Assembly: GCA_020629415.1 (NCBI GenBank) | Contig: JAHDDL010000001.1 | Coordinates: 1-46,974 of the forward strand | From: Maribacter sp. | GTDB lineage: Bacteria > Bacteroidota > Bacteroidia > Flavobacteriales > Flavobacteriaceae | DNA length: 46,974 nucleotides | Reading direction: 5' to 3' | Shown here: positions 35,565-44,904 of the stretch, piece by piece | Numbering within the stretch: position 1 is the stretch's first letter | How the letters are laid out: each line of letters opens with the position of its first letter | Translations under genes and position numbers: made by a program | Notes under the pieces: generated by a model | The model's input: only the letters and a program-made list of their open reading frames with translations | What the model was told of the DNA's origin: nothing | Database searches by the model: none

Positions 35565-36217
35565 TGGAACCTATTACAAGAACCTTAGAGCAGACGGACT
35601 GGATCACCATTACACTTATGGCAAGTCTTGTATTTCCATTGATTGCCAAAAGTATCTATTACCCACGTTTTTTAAACTTTATAATTCTTCCTTTTAACAA
35701 TAAGTACATTACCATGTACACGAAGAAAGAGAAGTTGTTCAACTGGTTTCATTTTCTAATGAGCGTGTTCCAGATCATCAATCTAACCTTATTTATTTTT
35801 TTTATTTGGCGTTCTTATATAAATATTTCAGGAACAAAAAACCCCTATATTTTTCCTTTATTGCTTGCAGGGGTTTTCTTATTTTTTTCCGCGAAAACAA
35901 TGGCGCAACTGTTAAATGGATTCATATTTAACTCTTACAACACCTTTAATGAATTGATTTTTAAGAAACTAACCTATCTTAATTATGCAGGTTTTGTTCT
36001 TTTCATTGCCAACGTATTTCTTGCTTATGTTTTTAAAGACTCAAGAATCATAATAATTGTTGCACTCATTTTATTTTTGGCGATCAATATAATTGGTTGG
36101 GTAACAGTCCTCAGGAATTACCAAAAATTTATAAGCAGCTATTTTTTCTATTTTATTTTGTACCTTTGCGCACTCGAAATTGCACCCTTAGTTATTATGG
36201 GAAGCTTTCTAAAATAG
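35564..36217 (+). CDS. DUF4271 membrane protein
   Basis: This 217 aa protein starts at ATG 35564, which overlaps the stop of the previous gene (TGATG); an upstream TTG is not needed. It has five to six TM helices. The conserved DUF4271 ending FYFILYLCALEIAPL is present near the C-terminus. The function is unknown. In Flavobacteriaceae it commonly sits just before hemD, as here, where 8 bp separate the genes. Confidence 0.85.
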   Translation: MEPITRTLEQTDWITITLMASLVFPLIAKSIYYPRFLNFIILPFNNKYITMYTKKEKLFNWFHFLMSVFQIINLTLFIFFIWRSYINISGTKNPYIFPLLLAGVFLFFSAKTMAQLLNGFIFNSYNTFNELIFKKLTYLNYAGFVLFIANVFLAYVFKDSRIIIIVALILFLAINIIGWVTVLRNYQKFISSYFFYFILYLCALEIAPLVIMGSFLK

Positions 36218-36225
36218 TGCAGCAT

Positions 36226-36969
36226 ATGAAAGTAAAAACGATTTTGGTCTCTCAACCTGAGCCGAAAATGGAAAACTCCCCCTATTCCAAACTTATCGAT
36301 AAAGAGAAAGTAAAGGTTGATTTTAGACCGTTCATTCACGTAGAAGGAGTTGACGCCAAATCTGTACGTCAGCAAAAAATAGATTTGAATGATTTTACCG
36401 CTATAATCTTAACCAGTAGAAACGCAGTAGACCACTTTTTTAGAATTGCGGATGAGATGCGCTTTAAAGTGCCCGATTCCATGAAATATTTTTGTCAGTC
36501 AGAAGCGGTTGCCTATTACCTTCAAAAATACGTTGTCTATAGAAAACGTAAGATATACGTAGGTAAAAGATTATTTACGGATTTAGTACCGTTGATAAAA
36601 AAATATAAGGATGAAAAATTCTTACTTCCTTCTTCTGATGTGCTCAAGCAAGATGTACCAGATACGCTAGACTCTTTGAGTATTCAATGGAAAAGAGCTA
36701 TTTTTTACAAAACCGTAATTAGCGACCTTTCAGATCTGCGCAACGTGTACTATGATATACTAGTATTTTTTAGCCCATCTGGTATAGAGTCGTTATTACA
36801 GAATTTTCCGGATTTTGACCAAAAAAATACTAGAATTGCTGTTTTTGGCAACTCTACGGTAGATGCCGCTACAGATGCCGGCTTACGAATAGATATTAAA
36901 GCTCCAACGCCCGAGACACCTTCAATGACCATGGCGCTACAGAAATATATTATGAGCGTAAACAAATAA
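36226..36969 (+). CDS. hemD: Uroporphyrinogen-III synthase
   Basis: This 247 aa cytosolic enzyme closes hydroxymethylbilane to uroporphyrinogen III in haem synthesis. It has the two-domain HemD layout: VKTILVSQPEP at the start, AIILTSRNAVDHFF, then IAVFGNSTVDAATDAGLRIDIKA, with the typical FFSPSGIESLLQ near 190. The ATG at 36226 is chosen because upstream in-frame residues run back into the DUF4271 gene. It is the last gene of the GT39-DUF4271-hemD run and ends at a terminator. Confidence 0.9.
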   Translation: MKVKTILVSQPEPKMENSPYSKLIDKEKVKVDFRPFIHVEGVDAKSVRQQKIDLNDFTAIILTSRNAVDHFFRIADEMRFKVPDSMKYFCQSEAVAYYLQKYVVYRKRKIYVGKRLFTDLVPLIKKYKDEKFLLPSSDVLKQDVPDTLDSLSIQWKRAIFYKTVISDLSDLRNVYYDILVFFSPSGIESLLQNFPDFDQKNTRIAVFGNSTVDAATDAGLRIDIKAPTPETPSMTMALQKYIMSVNK

Positions 36970-36990
36970 AACGTTTATAACCAGATATTA

Positions 36991-37020
36991 AAAAAGCCTT
37001 GCATTGCAAGGCTTTTTTTT
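36991..37020. terminator. Bidirectional rho-independent terminator between hemD and pckA
   Basis: The stem GCCTTGC / GCAAGGC with loop ATT is flanked by A runs on the left and a T run on the right, so it can stop both convergent transcripts. It overlaps almost the whole 53-bp gap. Confidence 0.88.
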
Positions 37021-37022
37021 AT

Positions 37023-38639
37023 TTAGAACGCGTACCGTTGTGGACCGCCCCTTCTTATTTCTTCACTGGCATAACTTTCAAATTTTTTAAAGTTTTCCCT
37101 AAAGGCATTTGTCAGTTTAAATGCAGTTTTATAATACTTCTCATCATCGTTCCATGTTGCTCTTGGACTCAAAACCGAAGTAGGTACACCAGGACACTCC
37201 CTTGGCTGTGCAACACCGAATACTGAATGTATATGGTATTTATCATAAGAGTAAAGACCTAACTCTCCACTTAATGCAGCAGAGATCATTGCTCTAGTAT
37301 ACTTTAATTTCATTCTGGTACCAACACCGTAAGGTCCACCTGTCCAACCTGTATTTACAAGCCAAACATCTACGCCAGATTCTTTCATTTTCTTACTCAA
37401 CATTTCTGCGTACTTTGTTGGGTGCAATGGCATAAAAGGCGCGCCAAAACAAGCAGAAAATGATGGTACAGGCTCTACAACACCAGCTTCCGTCCCTGCA
37501 ACCTTAGCAGTGTAACCAGATATAAAGTGGTAAGCTGCCTGACTAGGAGTTAGCTTGGATATTGGAGGCAAAACACCAAAAGCATCGGCTGTTAAAAAGA
37601 ATATATTCTTTACATTTTTACCTATTGACGGTTGTTGAATATTATCAATATGATGAATTGGGTAACTAACCCTTGTATTTTGCGTTATAGAAGTATCCGC
37701 AAAATCAACATTGCCTTTATCATCTAAGACTACATTTTCAAGTATAGCACCAGGCTTGATAGCTCCGTAGATTTCCGGCTCTTGCTCTTCAGAAAGGTTG
37801 ATCACTTTTGCATAACAACCTCCTTCAAAATTAAATACCGTATTCCTACTGGTCCAGCCATGCTCATCATCACCTATTAATTTTCTATTAGGATCAGTAG
37901 ACAAGGTTGTTTTTCCTGTTCCTGACAATCCAAAAAAGATTGCCGTATCACCATCCTTACCAACATTGGATGAACAATGCATTGGCAAAGTTTCCTTATA
38001 AACAGGTAAAATAAAGTTCAACGCAGAAAAAATACCCTTTTTAATTTCACCTGTATATCCTGTTCCACCAATTAAGGCAATTTTATCAGTAAAGTTTAAG
38101 ATTGCAAAATTATGTTGCCTTGTACCATCCTCATCTGCATTGGCCATAAAACCCGGTGCATTAATAACGGTCCATTCTGGTGTAAAATCTTCCAATTCTT
38201 TCTCCGTAGGCCGTAAAAACATATTATAAGCAAACATATTTGACCAAGGATATTCATTGATAACACGAATATTCAACCTATAATCTTCGTCTGCACAGGC
38301 ATAACTATCCCTAACAAAAAGTTCTTTTTCGTTCAAATAATTAATGACCTTAGTGTATAAGGCATCAAATTTTTCTTTTTCAAAAGGAATATTGATATCT
38401 CCCCACCATATTTTATCTTTAGTTATATCGTCTTTAACAATATATCTGTCTTTGGGGGACCTACCTGTAAATTCACCGGTATTGACTGCAAGTGTTCCAT
38501 TGCTGGTTTCAACTCCCATGTCCAGATCTAAAGTGGCCTTTTGAAGTTGTTCCGGTGTTTCCTGATAATGAAAATTGGCGTGTGTAATCCCGTAGTTTTC
38601 TAGGGATATGGTATTCGCATTTGTCATTGAGCTTTTCAT
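37023..38639 (-). CDS. pckA: Phosphoenolpyruvate carboxykinase (ATP)
   Basis: This 538 aa enzyme converts oxaloacetate and ATP to PEP, CO2 and ADP, the entry step of gluconeogenesis. It has NTGEFTGRSPKDRYIV (53-68), the kinase-1 loop GLSGTGKT (237-244), DDEHGW and the adenine/Mn region TRVSYPI. The length matches ATP-dependent enzymes. The 257 bp upstream (38640-38896) holds no gene; it is AT-rich with a weak TAGTTTTA-like box and no other recognised element. Confidence 0.96.
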   Translation of the reverse strand: MKSSMTNANTISLENYGITHANFHYQETPEQLQKATLDLDMGVETSNGTLAVNTGEFTGRSPKDRYIVKDDITKDKIWWGDINIPFEKEKFDALYTKVINYLNEKELFVRDSYACADEDYRLNIRVINEYPWSNMFAYNMFLRPTEKELEDFTPEWTVINAPGFMANADEDGTRQHNFAILNFTDKIALIGGTGYTGEIKKGIFSALNFILPVYKETLPMHCSSNVGKDGDTAIFFGLSGTGKTTLSTDPNRKLIGDDEHGWTSRNTVFNFEGGCYAKVINLSEEQEPEIYGAIKPGAILENVVLDDKGNVDFADTSITQNTRVSYPIHHIDNIQQPSIGKNVKNIFFLTADAFGVLPPISKLTPSQAAYHFISGYTAKVAGTEAGVVEPVPSFSACFGAPFMPLHPTKYAEMLSKKMKESGVDVWLVNTGWTGGPYGVGTRMKLKYTRAMISAALSGELGLYSYDKYHIHSVFGVAQPRECPGVPTSVLSPRATWNDDEKYYKTAFKLTNAFRENFKKFESYASEEIRRGGPQRYAF

Positions 38640-38896
38640 GCTTTAGAAAATTTGTTCGTGTAAAACTAAAAAAATAAAAGCTGAACCACTGATTTTCAGA
38701 GCTCAATTAGCGTCATTTCCCGTCGAAATACGAATTCAATTATAGAATCGCTATAAATGAAAAAAATTCGCATGCACTTTATTCCTTTTAATACACATTA
38801 TAAGGAGATAACGTATTTTAAATGCATTATTGTTATTTAAGGCTTAATATTTTAAGAAATAAATAAAAAAAGAGATCTTTTTTTGACACTCAATTC

Positions 38897-40024
38897 TTAG
38901 TTTTTAGAGAAATATTCAGCCGTTTTTGTAGTTAAAAGCAGGGCTGCGTGCTTCATATTGTACTCAAGATCCTTATGCTCATCCTTAATATCGAACACAT
39001 CAAAAACACCAACCTTTTTTAGATCGTCTTTAGAAATTTCTAGTGCTCCACAAATAGCTATTACAGGAATTTCATATTCTTTGCCCAATCCTATCACCCC
39101 TTGCAGTAGTTTACTGTTTAAATTTTGTTCATCAATTTTACCTTCACCGGTAATAATATAATCAAAACTCTCTTTTTGTAATATCTCCTTTAAACCGGAT
39201 AATTTCAAAATAAAATCCATTGCACCTAAAAACTCCGCATTCAATAAAGCTTTTAAACCAAAAGCGGCCCCTCCTGCGGCACCGGTACCCGGCACTTCAT
39301 TATAATTTACATTATATCTATCTGAAACTACTCTGTTCAATCTAATTAAACCGTTATTTAATTCTGCTATGGCATCATCCGTTGCGCCTTTGTATTTAGC
39401 ATATACATACGCTGCTCCATTTTTACCGAATAGCGGATTTATTACATCATGAACTGTGTAAAACTTTACCTGCTTTAGTTTATCCGGAACCCGAGAATCA
39501 TCTATAGACCTTATCAATTGCAGGCTAGAGCCAACAGGGGGCAACACCACTCCATTAGCATTTAAAAAATCATAACCCAAAGCACTTGCAATACCTATTC
39601 CACCATCGTTGGTAGCACTTGCTCCCAAGCCTATATAAATATGCTTGATTCCTTTTTCTACGGCATCTTTAATTTCAATGCCTGTACCAAACGTAGTTGT
39701 CAACATTGGGTTACGTTCTTCATAAGGTAATAGATCCAGACCCGAAGCATTGGCAAGCTCTATATAAGCAGAATTGTCTTCTTTATTGTATAAATAATAT
39801 GACCGTATAGGCTCCCTTAATGGATTTTCGCTTATTACTTCAACAGAAATACAAGGCTTATAGTGACTTATGACCTTCAAGAAACCCTCTCCCCCATCCG
39901 TTGCTTTAATATAGCGCGATGTAAAAGGAACGCCAGACTTCTTCATACCATCATTAAAGGCGTTGGCAAATGATTCACTTGTTAGTGAACCGTCAAATTT
40001 ATCCGGAATAAGTAATAGCTTCAT
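38897..40024 (-). CDS. Glycerate kinase
   Basis: This 375 aa member of the GarK/GlxK family phosphorylates glycerate with ATP (family members make 2- or 3-phosphoglycerate). It starts MKLLLIPDKFDGSLTSESFANA and has KATDGGEGFLK, GLGASATNDGGIGIASALG and VPGTGAAGGAAFGLKA, all hallmarks. Its start codon directly follows the transporter's stop with no gap, so transport and phosphorylation are likely linked. Confidence 0.93.
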   Translation of the reverse strand: MKLLLIPDKFDGSLTSESFANAFNDGMKKSGVPFTSRYIKATDGGEGFLKVISHYKPCISVEVISENPLREPIRSYYLYNKEDNSAYIELANASGLDLLPYEERNPMLTTTFGTGIEIKDAVEKGIKHIYIGLGASATNDGGIGIASALGYDFLNANGVVLPPVGSSLQLIRSIDDSRVPDKLKQVKFYTVHDVINPLFGKNGAAYVYAKYKGATDDAIAELNNGLIRLNRVVSDRYNVNYNEVPGTGAAGGAAFGLKALLNAEFLGAMDFILKLSGLKEILQKESFDYIITGEGKIDEQNLNSKLLQGVIGLGKEYEIPVIAICGALEISKDDLKKVGVFDVFDIKDEHKDLEYNMKHAALLLTTKTAEYFSKN

Positions 40025-41491
40025 TTATTTGAATTTATTGGGGAAACTATTTATTGAAATATCCCATAACTCTGGGAGAACAAAATATACAAAAAAGGTC
40101 AATATAATAATAGAAATTATATTCATAAATAATCCTTTGCCCACCATATCTGGTATTCTTAGGTAGCCTGAACCAAATACTACCGCATTTGGTGGTGTAG
40201 CAACCGGCAGCATAAATGCGCATGATGCCGCAACCGCTGCACCCACCATTAATACGAACGGGTGTACATCTATTGTCAACGCCATTGGCGCCAATACGGG
40301 CAAAAGCATTGCCGTTGTAGCTAGGTTAGATGTTATTTCGGTCAGAAAATTTACCGCGGCTATCAAAACTAAAATTAGGACAACAATAGGCAGACCAGCT
40401 AATGATGTCATTTGCCCACCGATCCAAACGGCCAACCCGCTAACCTCAAATCCTTTTGCCAATGCCATACCACCACCGAACAATAAAATTATGCCCCATG
40501 GCATTTTAACCGCCTCTTCCCAATTAATAATCTGTTCCGCTTTTTTCTTTGAAGGTATTAAAAACAAGACGATAGCAAAGAATATGGCAATTATAGTATC
40601 ATCTAAACCAGGCAAAACTTTTTGCAAAAGATACGAACGCGTGATCCAACAGAAAGCGGTCAATGCAAATACAAAGGCCACTATTTTCTCCTCATATGAT
40701 ATCTTACCCAGATTGGATAGTAAGCGTTTAATTTCCTGTTTTCCTCCAGGAAAAGATGTCTGCTTAAAGCTAAAGGCATACCTTGTTAAATATTTCCAGC
40801 AAATAAAAATCAGAATTATAGATATGGGCAGACCAAAGACAAACCATTGCATAAAGGTAATTTCATAACCATAGGTATCTAAGACAACACCTGCCAAAAC
40901 CAAATTTGGCGGCGTGCCGATCAAAGTGGCCACACCGCCAATAGAGGCACTATAGGCAATTGCCAACATTAACGCCTTACCGAATATTTTGTTTTCATCT
41001 TCTACCGTATCCGGATTATCCTGTAACTGTTTTATGATAGCCAGACCTATTGGTAGCATCATTACAGAGGTTGCCGTGTTCGATATCCACATTGACAGAA
41101 ATGCAGTTGCCATCATAAAACCTAGAATGATCTTTCTAACATCTGAACCTATCAGGTTGATAATATTCAAGGCAATCCTTCTGTGCAGGTTCCATTTTTC
41201 TATGGCAATGGCTATGATAAAGCCGCCCATATATAGAAATACATATTTATGACCAAAAGAACCAGAGGTTGAAGACAAGTCCAACCCACCGGATAAAGGA
41301 AACAGCACCAAGGGCAATAATGCCGTTATAGCAATGGGCATAGCTTCCGTAATCCACCAAACGGCAATCCAAATAGTAGATGCCAAAACCGCATTTGCTT
41401 GTTGTGAAAGCCCGGCCGGACGAAAAAATAAAAGGATCAATACGAATAAAAGCGGACCCAAGACTAGTCCTAATATTTTTGTTTTAGTCAT
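40025..41491 (-). CDS. SLC13/DASS-family sodium:anion symporter
   Basis: This 488 aa protein has 11-12 TM helices. It shows WWITEAMPIAITALLPLVLFP-type family sequence near 45-65, the paired anion-binding motifs SNTATSVMM (about 132) and ITSNLATTAMLLP (about 383), and VATPPNAVVFGSGY. Family members carry di- or tricarboxylates or sulfate with sodium. Immediate coupling to a glycerate kinase gene suggests glycerate or a related hydroxy acid here; this is inference. Confidence 0.9.
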   Translation of the reverse strand: MTKTKILGLVLGPLLFVLILLFFRPAGLSQQANAVLASTIWIAVWWITEAMPIAITALLPLVLFPLSGGLDLSSTSGSFGHKYVFLYMGGFIIAIAIEKWNLHRRIALNIINLIGSDVRKIILGFMMATAFLSMWISNTATSVMMLPIGLAIIKQLQDNPDTVEDENKIFGKALMLAIAYSASIGGVATLIGTPPNLVLAGVVLDTYGYEITFMQWFVFGLPISIILIFICWKYLTRYAFSFKQTSFPGGKQEIKRLLSNLGKISYEEKIVAFVFALTAFCWITRSYLLQKVLPGLDDTIIAIFFAIVLFLIPSKKKAEQIINWEEAVKMPWGIILLFGGGMALAKGFEVSGLAVWIGGQMTSLAGLPIVVLILVLIAAVNFLTEITSNLATTAMLLPVLAPMALTIDVHPFVLMVGAAVAASCAFMLPVATPPNAVVFGSGYLRIPDMVGKGLFMNIISIIILTFFVYFVLPELWDISINSFPNKFK

Positions 41492-41552
41492 GTAAATGCC
41501 ATTGATACATTGAAAATACGCTATTTATAAGCTTCATTGACTTATTTGACCG

Positions 41553-41945
41553 CTATTTTACAAATTTTGACCTTAGTATACCATAACCCATAAGTACCCA
41601 AGCAGCTATTAAAAACAAACCACCTATAGGCGTAATAATACCGATCACCTTAAAGTCAAATGACATTAATGAATTTAAAGAAAGTATATAAATGGAAAAC
41701 GAAAATAACGCTACACCAATTACCGTACATATGTAAATACTTTTCCTAGACTTTATGTATTCATTGGGCAACAGGCCAAGTATAAACAAGAAAAATGCAT
41801 GATACATTTGGTACCGTACCCCTGTCTCAAAAGTGGTAACGGATTGTGCGTCTACCAAATTTTTCAATCCATGTGCACCAAAGGCACCAAGTATGACCGC
41901 CAACATTCCCAACAAACAAGCAGTACCTAAAATTGTTTTTTTCAT
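41553..41945 (-). CDS. DUF423 small membrane protein
   Basis: This protein is 130 aa from the ATG at 41945 (MKKTILGTACLLGMLAVILG); a longer frame to 42011 would put non-membrane residues before TM1. It has four TM helices, and the hallmark GAFGAHGLK follows TM1. DUF423 proteins (YgdD-like) are conserved inner-membrane proteins of unknown function. The gene is divergent from the saccharopine-dehydrogenase-like gene, with 81 bp between them. Confidence 0.87.
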   Translation of the reverse strand: MKKTILGTACLLGMLAVILGAFGAHGLKNLVDAQSVTTFETGVRYQMYHAFFLFILGLLPNEYIKSRKSIYICTVIGVALFSFSIYILSLNSLMSFDFKVIGIITPIGGLFLIAAWVLMGYGILRSKFVK

Positions 41946-42026
41946 AACTTTTAAGATAACTTTTTTTATAAATGTAACAATTTGATACCTTAGTCCTTCG
42001 TTACAAATCAAAAATACTGAAATCGT

Positions 42027-43400
42027 ATGATGCGAAAAATTCTTGTTATTGGCGCAGGTAAATCCACCTCTTATTTATTGGATTATCTCTTAGGAAAAGC
42101 GGAAGCTGAAAATTTGGAAATCACCATTGGCGACATAAATCCCGCTGCAATTCCATCATCGATTGGCGAACATACACACTGCACCGTAATTGCTCTTGAT
42201 ATTTTTGAAGATACCGCAAGACAAAAAGCAATTGAACATTCAGATATCGTAATCTCCATGCTTCCTGCCCGTTTTCACATCATGGTAGCCCAAGATTGTG
42301 TTCGTCTAAAAAAACATTTGGTAACAGCATCTTACGTTAGTAATGAATTGCTAGCCCTTGACGAACAGGTGAAGGAAGCCGGACTAGTTTTTATGAACGA
42401 AATTGGTTTGGACCCAGGTGTGGATCACATGAGTGCCATGCAAGTAATTGACCGTATTCGTGATAAAGGCGGTAAAATAATATTGTTTGAATCTTTCTGT
42501 GGTGGCTTGGTTGCCCCAGAACATGACAATAACCTCTGGAACTATAAATTTACCTGGAACCCTAGAAATGTAGTTTTGGCAGGACAAGGCGGTACCGCCA
42601 AATTTCTACAAGAAGGCACTTACAAATACATTCCCTATCATCGGTTATTTAGACGTACAGAATTCTTTGAAATTGAAGGTTATGGCCGTTTTGAAGGTTA
42701 TGCCAACCGCGATTCATTAAATTATCGCGAAGCTTATAAATTACAAGATGCATTAACAATTTACAGAGGCACCATGCGCCGTGTAGGCTTTTCAAAAGCT
42801 TGGAACATGTTCATTCAATTAGGCGCTACAGATGACACCTATACTATTGAAAACTCTGAAAAAATGAGTTACCGAGAATTCATAAATCTATTTCTTCCGT
42901 ATTCCCCTACCGATTCCGTAGAGCTAAAACTTAGACATTATCTAAAATTAGATCAAGATGATATTCGTTGGGACAAGTTGCTAGAGCTGAACATTTTTGA
43001 TCAAAATAAATTCATAGGCATACCAAACGCTACTCCGGCCCAAGCGCTTCAGAAAATTCTTGAAGATAGCTGGACGTTGAAATCAAACGAAAAGGACATG
43101 ATCGTTATGTATCATAAATTTGGTTACGAGTTAAACGGTGAAAAGAAACAAATTGATTCCAAACTTGTAGTTACCGGCGAAAACCAAACGTTTACCGCAA
43201 TGGCAAAAACCGTAGGATTACCGGTAGCCATGGCCGCTTTAAAAATATTGAACGGAAAAATAACCACACCGGGAGTTCAAATTCCGATATCCAAGGAAGT
43301 TTACGAACCCATACTTAAAGAACTTGAAGATTACGGTGTTAATTTTAAAGAATACGATATACCTTATTTGGGGTATAATCCAAATTCTGTAGTCAATTAG
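42027..43400 (+). CDS. Saccharopine dehydrogenase-family oxidoreductase
   Basis: This 457 aa protein has an N-terminal Rossmann motif (KILVIGAGKSTSYLLDYLL), NEIGLDPGVDHMSAMQVID at about 125-143 and the long C-terminal domain of saccharopine reductases (LYS9-like), with GTMRRVGFSKAWN. LYS9-type enzymes link saccharopine and aminoadipate semialdehyde in lysine metabolism; bacterial relatives include lysine 9-dehydrogenases, so the exact reaction is open. An adjacent ATG at 42030 is an alternative start. An AsnC/Lrp-type regulator follows after 152 bp, a frequent companion of amino-acid genes. Confidence 0.87.
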   Translation: MMRKILVIGAGKSTSYLLDYLLGKAEAENLEITIGDINPAAIPSSIGEHTHCTVIALDIFEDTARQKAIEHSDIVISMLPARFHIMVAQDCVRLKKHLVTASYVSNELLALDEQVKEAGLVFMNEIGLDPGVDHMSAMQVIDRIRDKGGKIILFESFCGGLVAPEHDNNLWNYKFTWNPRNVVLAGQGGTAKFLQEGTYKYIPYHRLFRRTEFFEIEGYGRFEGYANRDSLNYREAYKLQDALTIYRGTMRRVGFSKAWNMFIQLGATDDTYTIENSEKMSYREFINLFLPYSPTDSVELKLRHYLKLDQDDIRWDKLLELNIFDQNKFIGIPNATPAQALQKILEDSWTLKSNEKDMIVMYHKFGYELNGEKKQIDSKLVVTGENQTFTAMAKTVGLPVAMAALKILNGKITTPGVQIPISKEVYEPILKELEDYGVNFKEYDIPYLGYNPNSVVN

Positions 43401-43552
43401 TACATTTTAAGTATCATTTTGAAACCAAATAAGTACTTTTATATTTTAAACCTTTAAAGCAACTGAAATTACAATAAGGTTTGCCCTGCTAGAATTAAGG
43501 TATGTAGAAGCATAGCTGGAGCACCAGAAAAGAGATCTTTGATTTAGATAAC

Positions 43553-44023
43553 ATGAAAACACCATCTTCTTTGGCTAAAATTGACGGAATAGATAAAAAA
43601 ATCTTACGTTTTTTAATGGAAGACGCCCGTAAACCGGTTCTTGAAATTGCAAGAAGTATCGGTATTTCCGGAGCGGCCATACATCAGCGTTTAAGAAAAC
43701 TAGAAGCATCAGGACTTTTATCCGGATCAAAGTTCATTGTAAACCCAAAATCTTTAGGCTATACAACTATGGCCTATATTGGTATTTATTTGGACAAGGC
43801 GATGAGCAACCCCATGGCCGTGAAGCAGCTTGAAAAAATACCCGAAGTTTTGGAATGCCATTATACCACCGGTAACTGGTCTATCCTTATTAAAGTATTA
43901 TGTAGAGATAATGAGCATTTAATGCAGGTACTCAACAAAGAAATACAAGCCATAGAAGGTGTCTCAAGAACAGAAACTTTCATTTCTTTGGCCCAACAAA
44001 TAGACCGACAAATAAGCATATAA
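43553..44023 (+). CDS. Lrp/AsnC-family transcriptional regulator
   Basis: This 156 aa protein has an N-terminal winged HTH (DKKILRFLMEDARKPVLEIA, SGAAIHQRLRKLEASG) and a C-terminal RAM effector-binding domain (GIYLDKAM, VLECHYTTGNWSILIKV, IEGVSRTETFISL). Members sense amino acids and bind DNA as octamers or dimers. It follows the saccharopine dehydrogenase-like gene and is near ald; either could be a target. The gene ends 2 bp before a terminator. Confidence 0.93.
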   Translation: MKTPSSLAKIDGIDKKILRFLMEDARKPVLEIARSIGISGAAIHQRLRKLEASGLLSGSKFIVNPKSLGYTTMAYIGIYLDKAMSNPMAVKQLEKIPEVLECHYTTGNWSILIKVLCRDNEHLMQVLNKEIQAIEGVSRTETFISLAQQIDRQISI

Positions 44024-44024
44024 A

Positions 44025-44052
44025 AAAAGCCTTCCCGGAACGGAAGGCTTTT
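44025..44052. terminator. Bidirectional rho-independent terminator between asnC-type and YugP-type genes
   Basis: The stem AGCCTTCC / GGAAGGCT with loop CGGAAC has an A run on the left and TTTT on the right, so it works in both directions for the convergent genes. Confidence 0.88.
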
Positions 44053-44073
44053 CTATTTCTTAACAATTATAAC

Positions 44074-44769
44074 TTAATCTCTACCACCAAAAACTTGAAG
44101 CCCCCAGTAGACCAAAGTTGCCAATGAACCTATTGCAGCGACCAAATAGGTACGTGCAGCCCATTTCAGCGCATCTTCAGAACCTTTATATTCTTCTGGT
44201 GTAACTATATTCTTGTTTTTTAACCATGCCAATGCTCTATTACTGGCGTCATATTCTACCGGTAGGGTCACAAAACTGAACAATGTTGCCATGCCCATCA
44301 TTACCAGACCGGCAACGGCTACCCAATATCCAAAACCTACACCGGCAGCGGCACCTAATGCCAAACCACCAAATACGACCCACATAGACATGCTAGATGT
44401 AACACTTACAATAGGCACTAACTTTGAACGCATGCCCAACCACTCATATGCCTGTGCATGTTGTACGGCGTGCCCAACTTCATGTGCCGAAACTGCCGCG
44501 GCAGCAGCATTTCTTTGATTGTATACCCCTTCACTTAAGTTTACGGTTTTGTTTGCAGGGTTATAGTGATCGGTAAGCATACCAGGCGTAGAAACAACCT
44601 TTACATCTCTAATACCATGATCTGCCAACATTTTTTCCGCAATCTCCGCACCACTCATTCCATTTTGCAAATGTACTTTAGAGTAATGCTTGAATTTACT
44701 TTTTAATTTACTGCTCACTAACCAGCTGACCAAAGCAATTGCTCCGATCAATATATAATATCCCATCAT
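44074..44769 (-). CDS. YugP-type membrane zinc metallopeptidase
   Basis: This 231 aa protein has TM1 at about 4-20, the zinc motif HEVGH at 96-100 in SAHEVGHAVQHA, then two TM helices (about 118-160) and a fourth near 205-225. VVSTPGMLTDHYNPANKTV before the motif is typical of the Zn_peptidase_2 (YugP) family. It is a probable inner-membrane protease with unknown substrates. It stands alone, convergent with the regulator gene. Confidence 0.9.
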   Translation of the reverse strand: MMGYYILIGAIALVSWLVSSKLKSKFKHYSKVHLQNGMSGAEIAEKMLADHGIRDVKVVSTPGMLTDHYNPANKTVNLSEGVYNQRNAAAAAVSAHEVGHAVQHAQAYEWLGMRSKLVPIVSVTSSMSMWVVFGGLALGAAAGVGFGYWVAVAGLVMMGMATLFSFVTLPVEYDASNRALAWLKNKNIVTPEEYKGSEDALKWAARTYLVAAIGSLATLVYWGLQVFGGRD

Positions 44770-44841
44770 AATGTTTCAATTTTTAAATCGATTAAATATA
44801 CTAAAGATTCCCACTTTTTAAAGAATCTATTTATAGAAAAG

Positions 44842-44880
44842 CAAAAACCCCGCCAAATTCCTTTCGGATATGACGAGGCA
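44842..44880 (-). terminator. Rho-independent terminator of ald
   Basis: On the minus strand, CCTCGTCATATCC, a GAAA loop and GGAATTTGGCGGGG form a long hairpin with some G-U pairs and a bulge, followed by TTTTT. It lies 25 bp after the ald stop. Confidence 0.7.
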
Positions 44881-44904
44881 TATTTTACTGACAAAATGTA
44901 CAGA

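Noticed and set aside
36097..36225. N-terminal extension of hemD
   Set aside because: It overlaps the DUF4271 coding end and does not resemble HemD; the ATG at 36226 gives the normal start.
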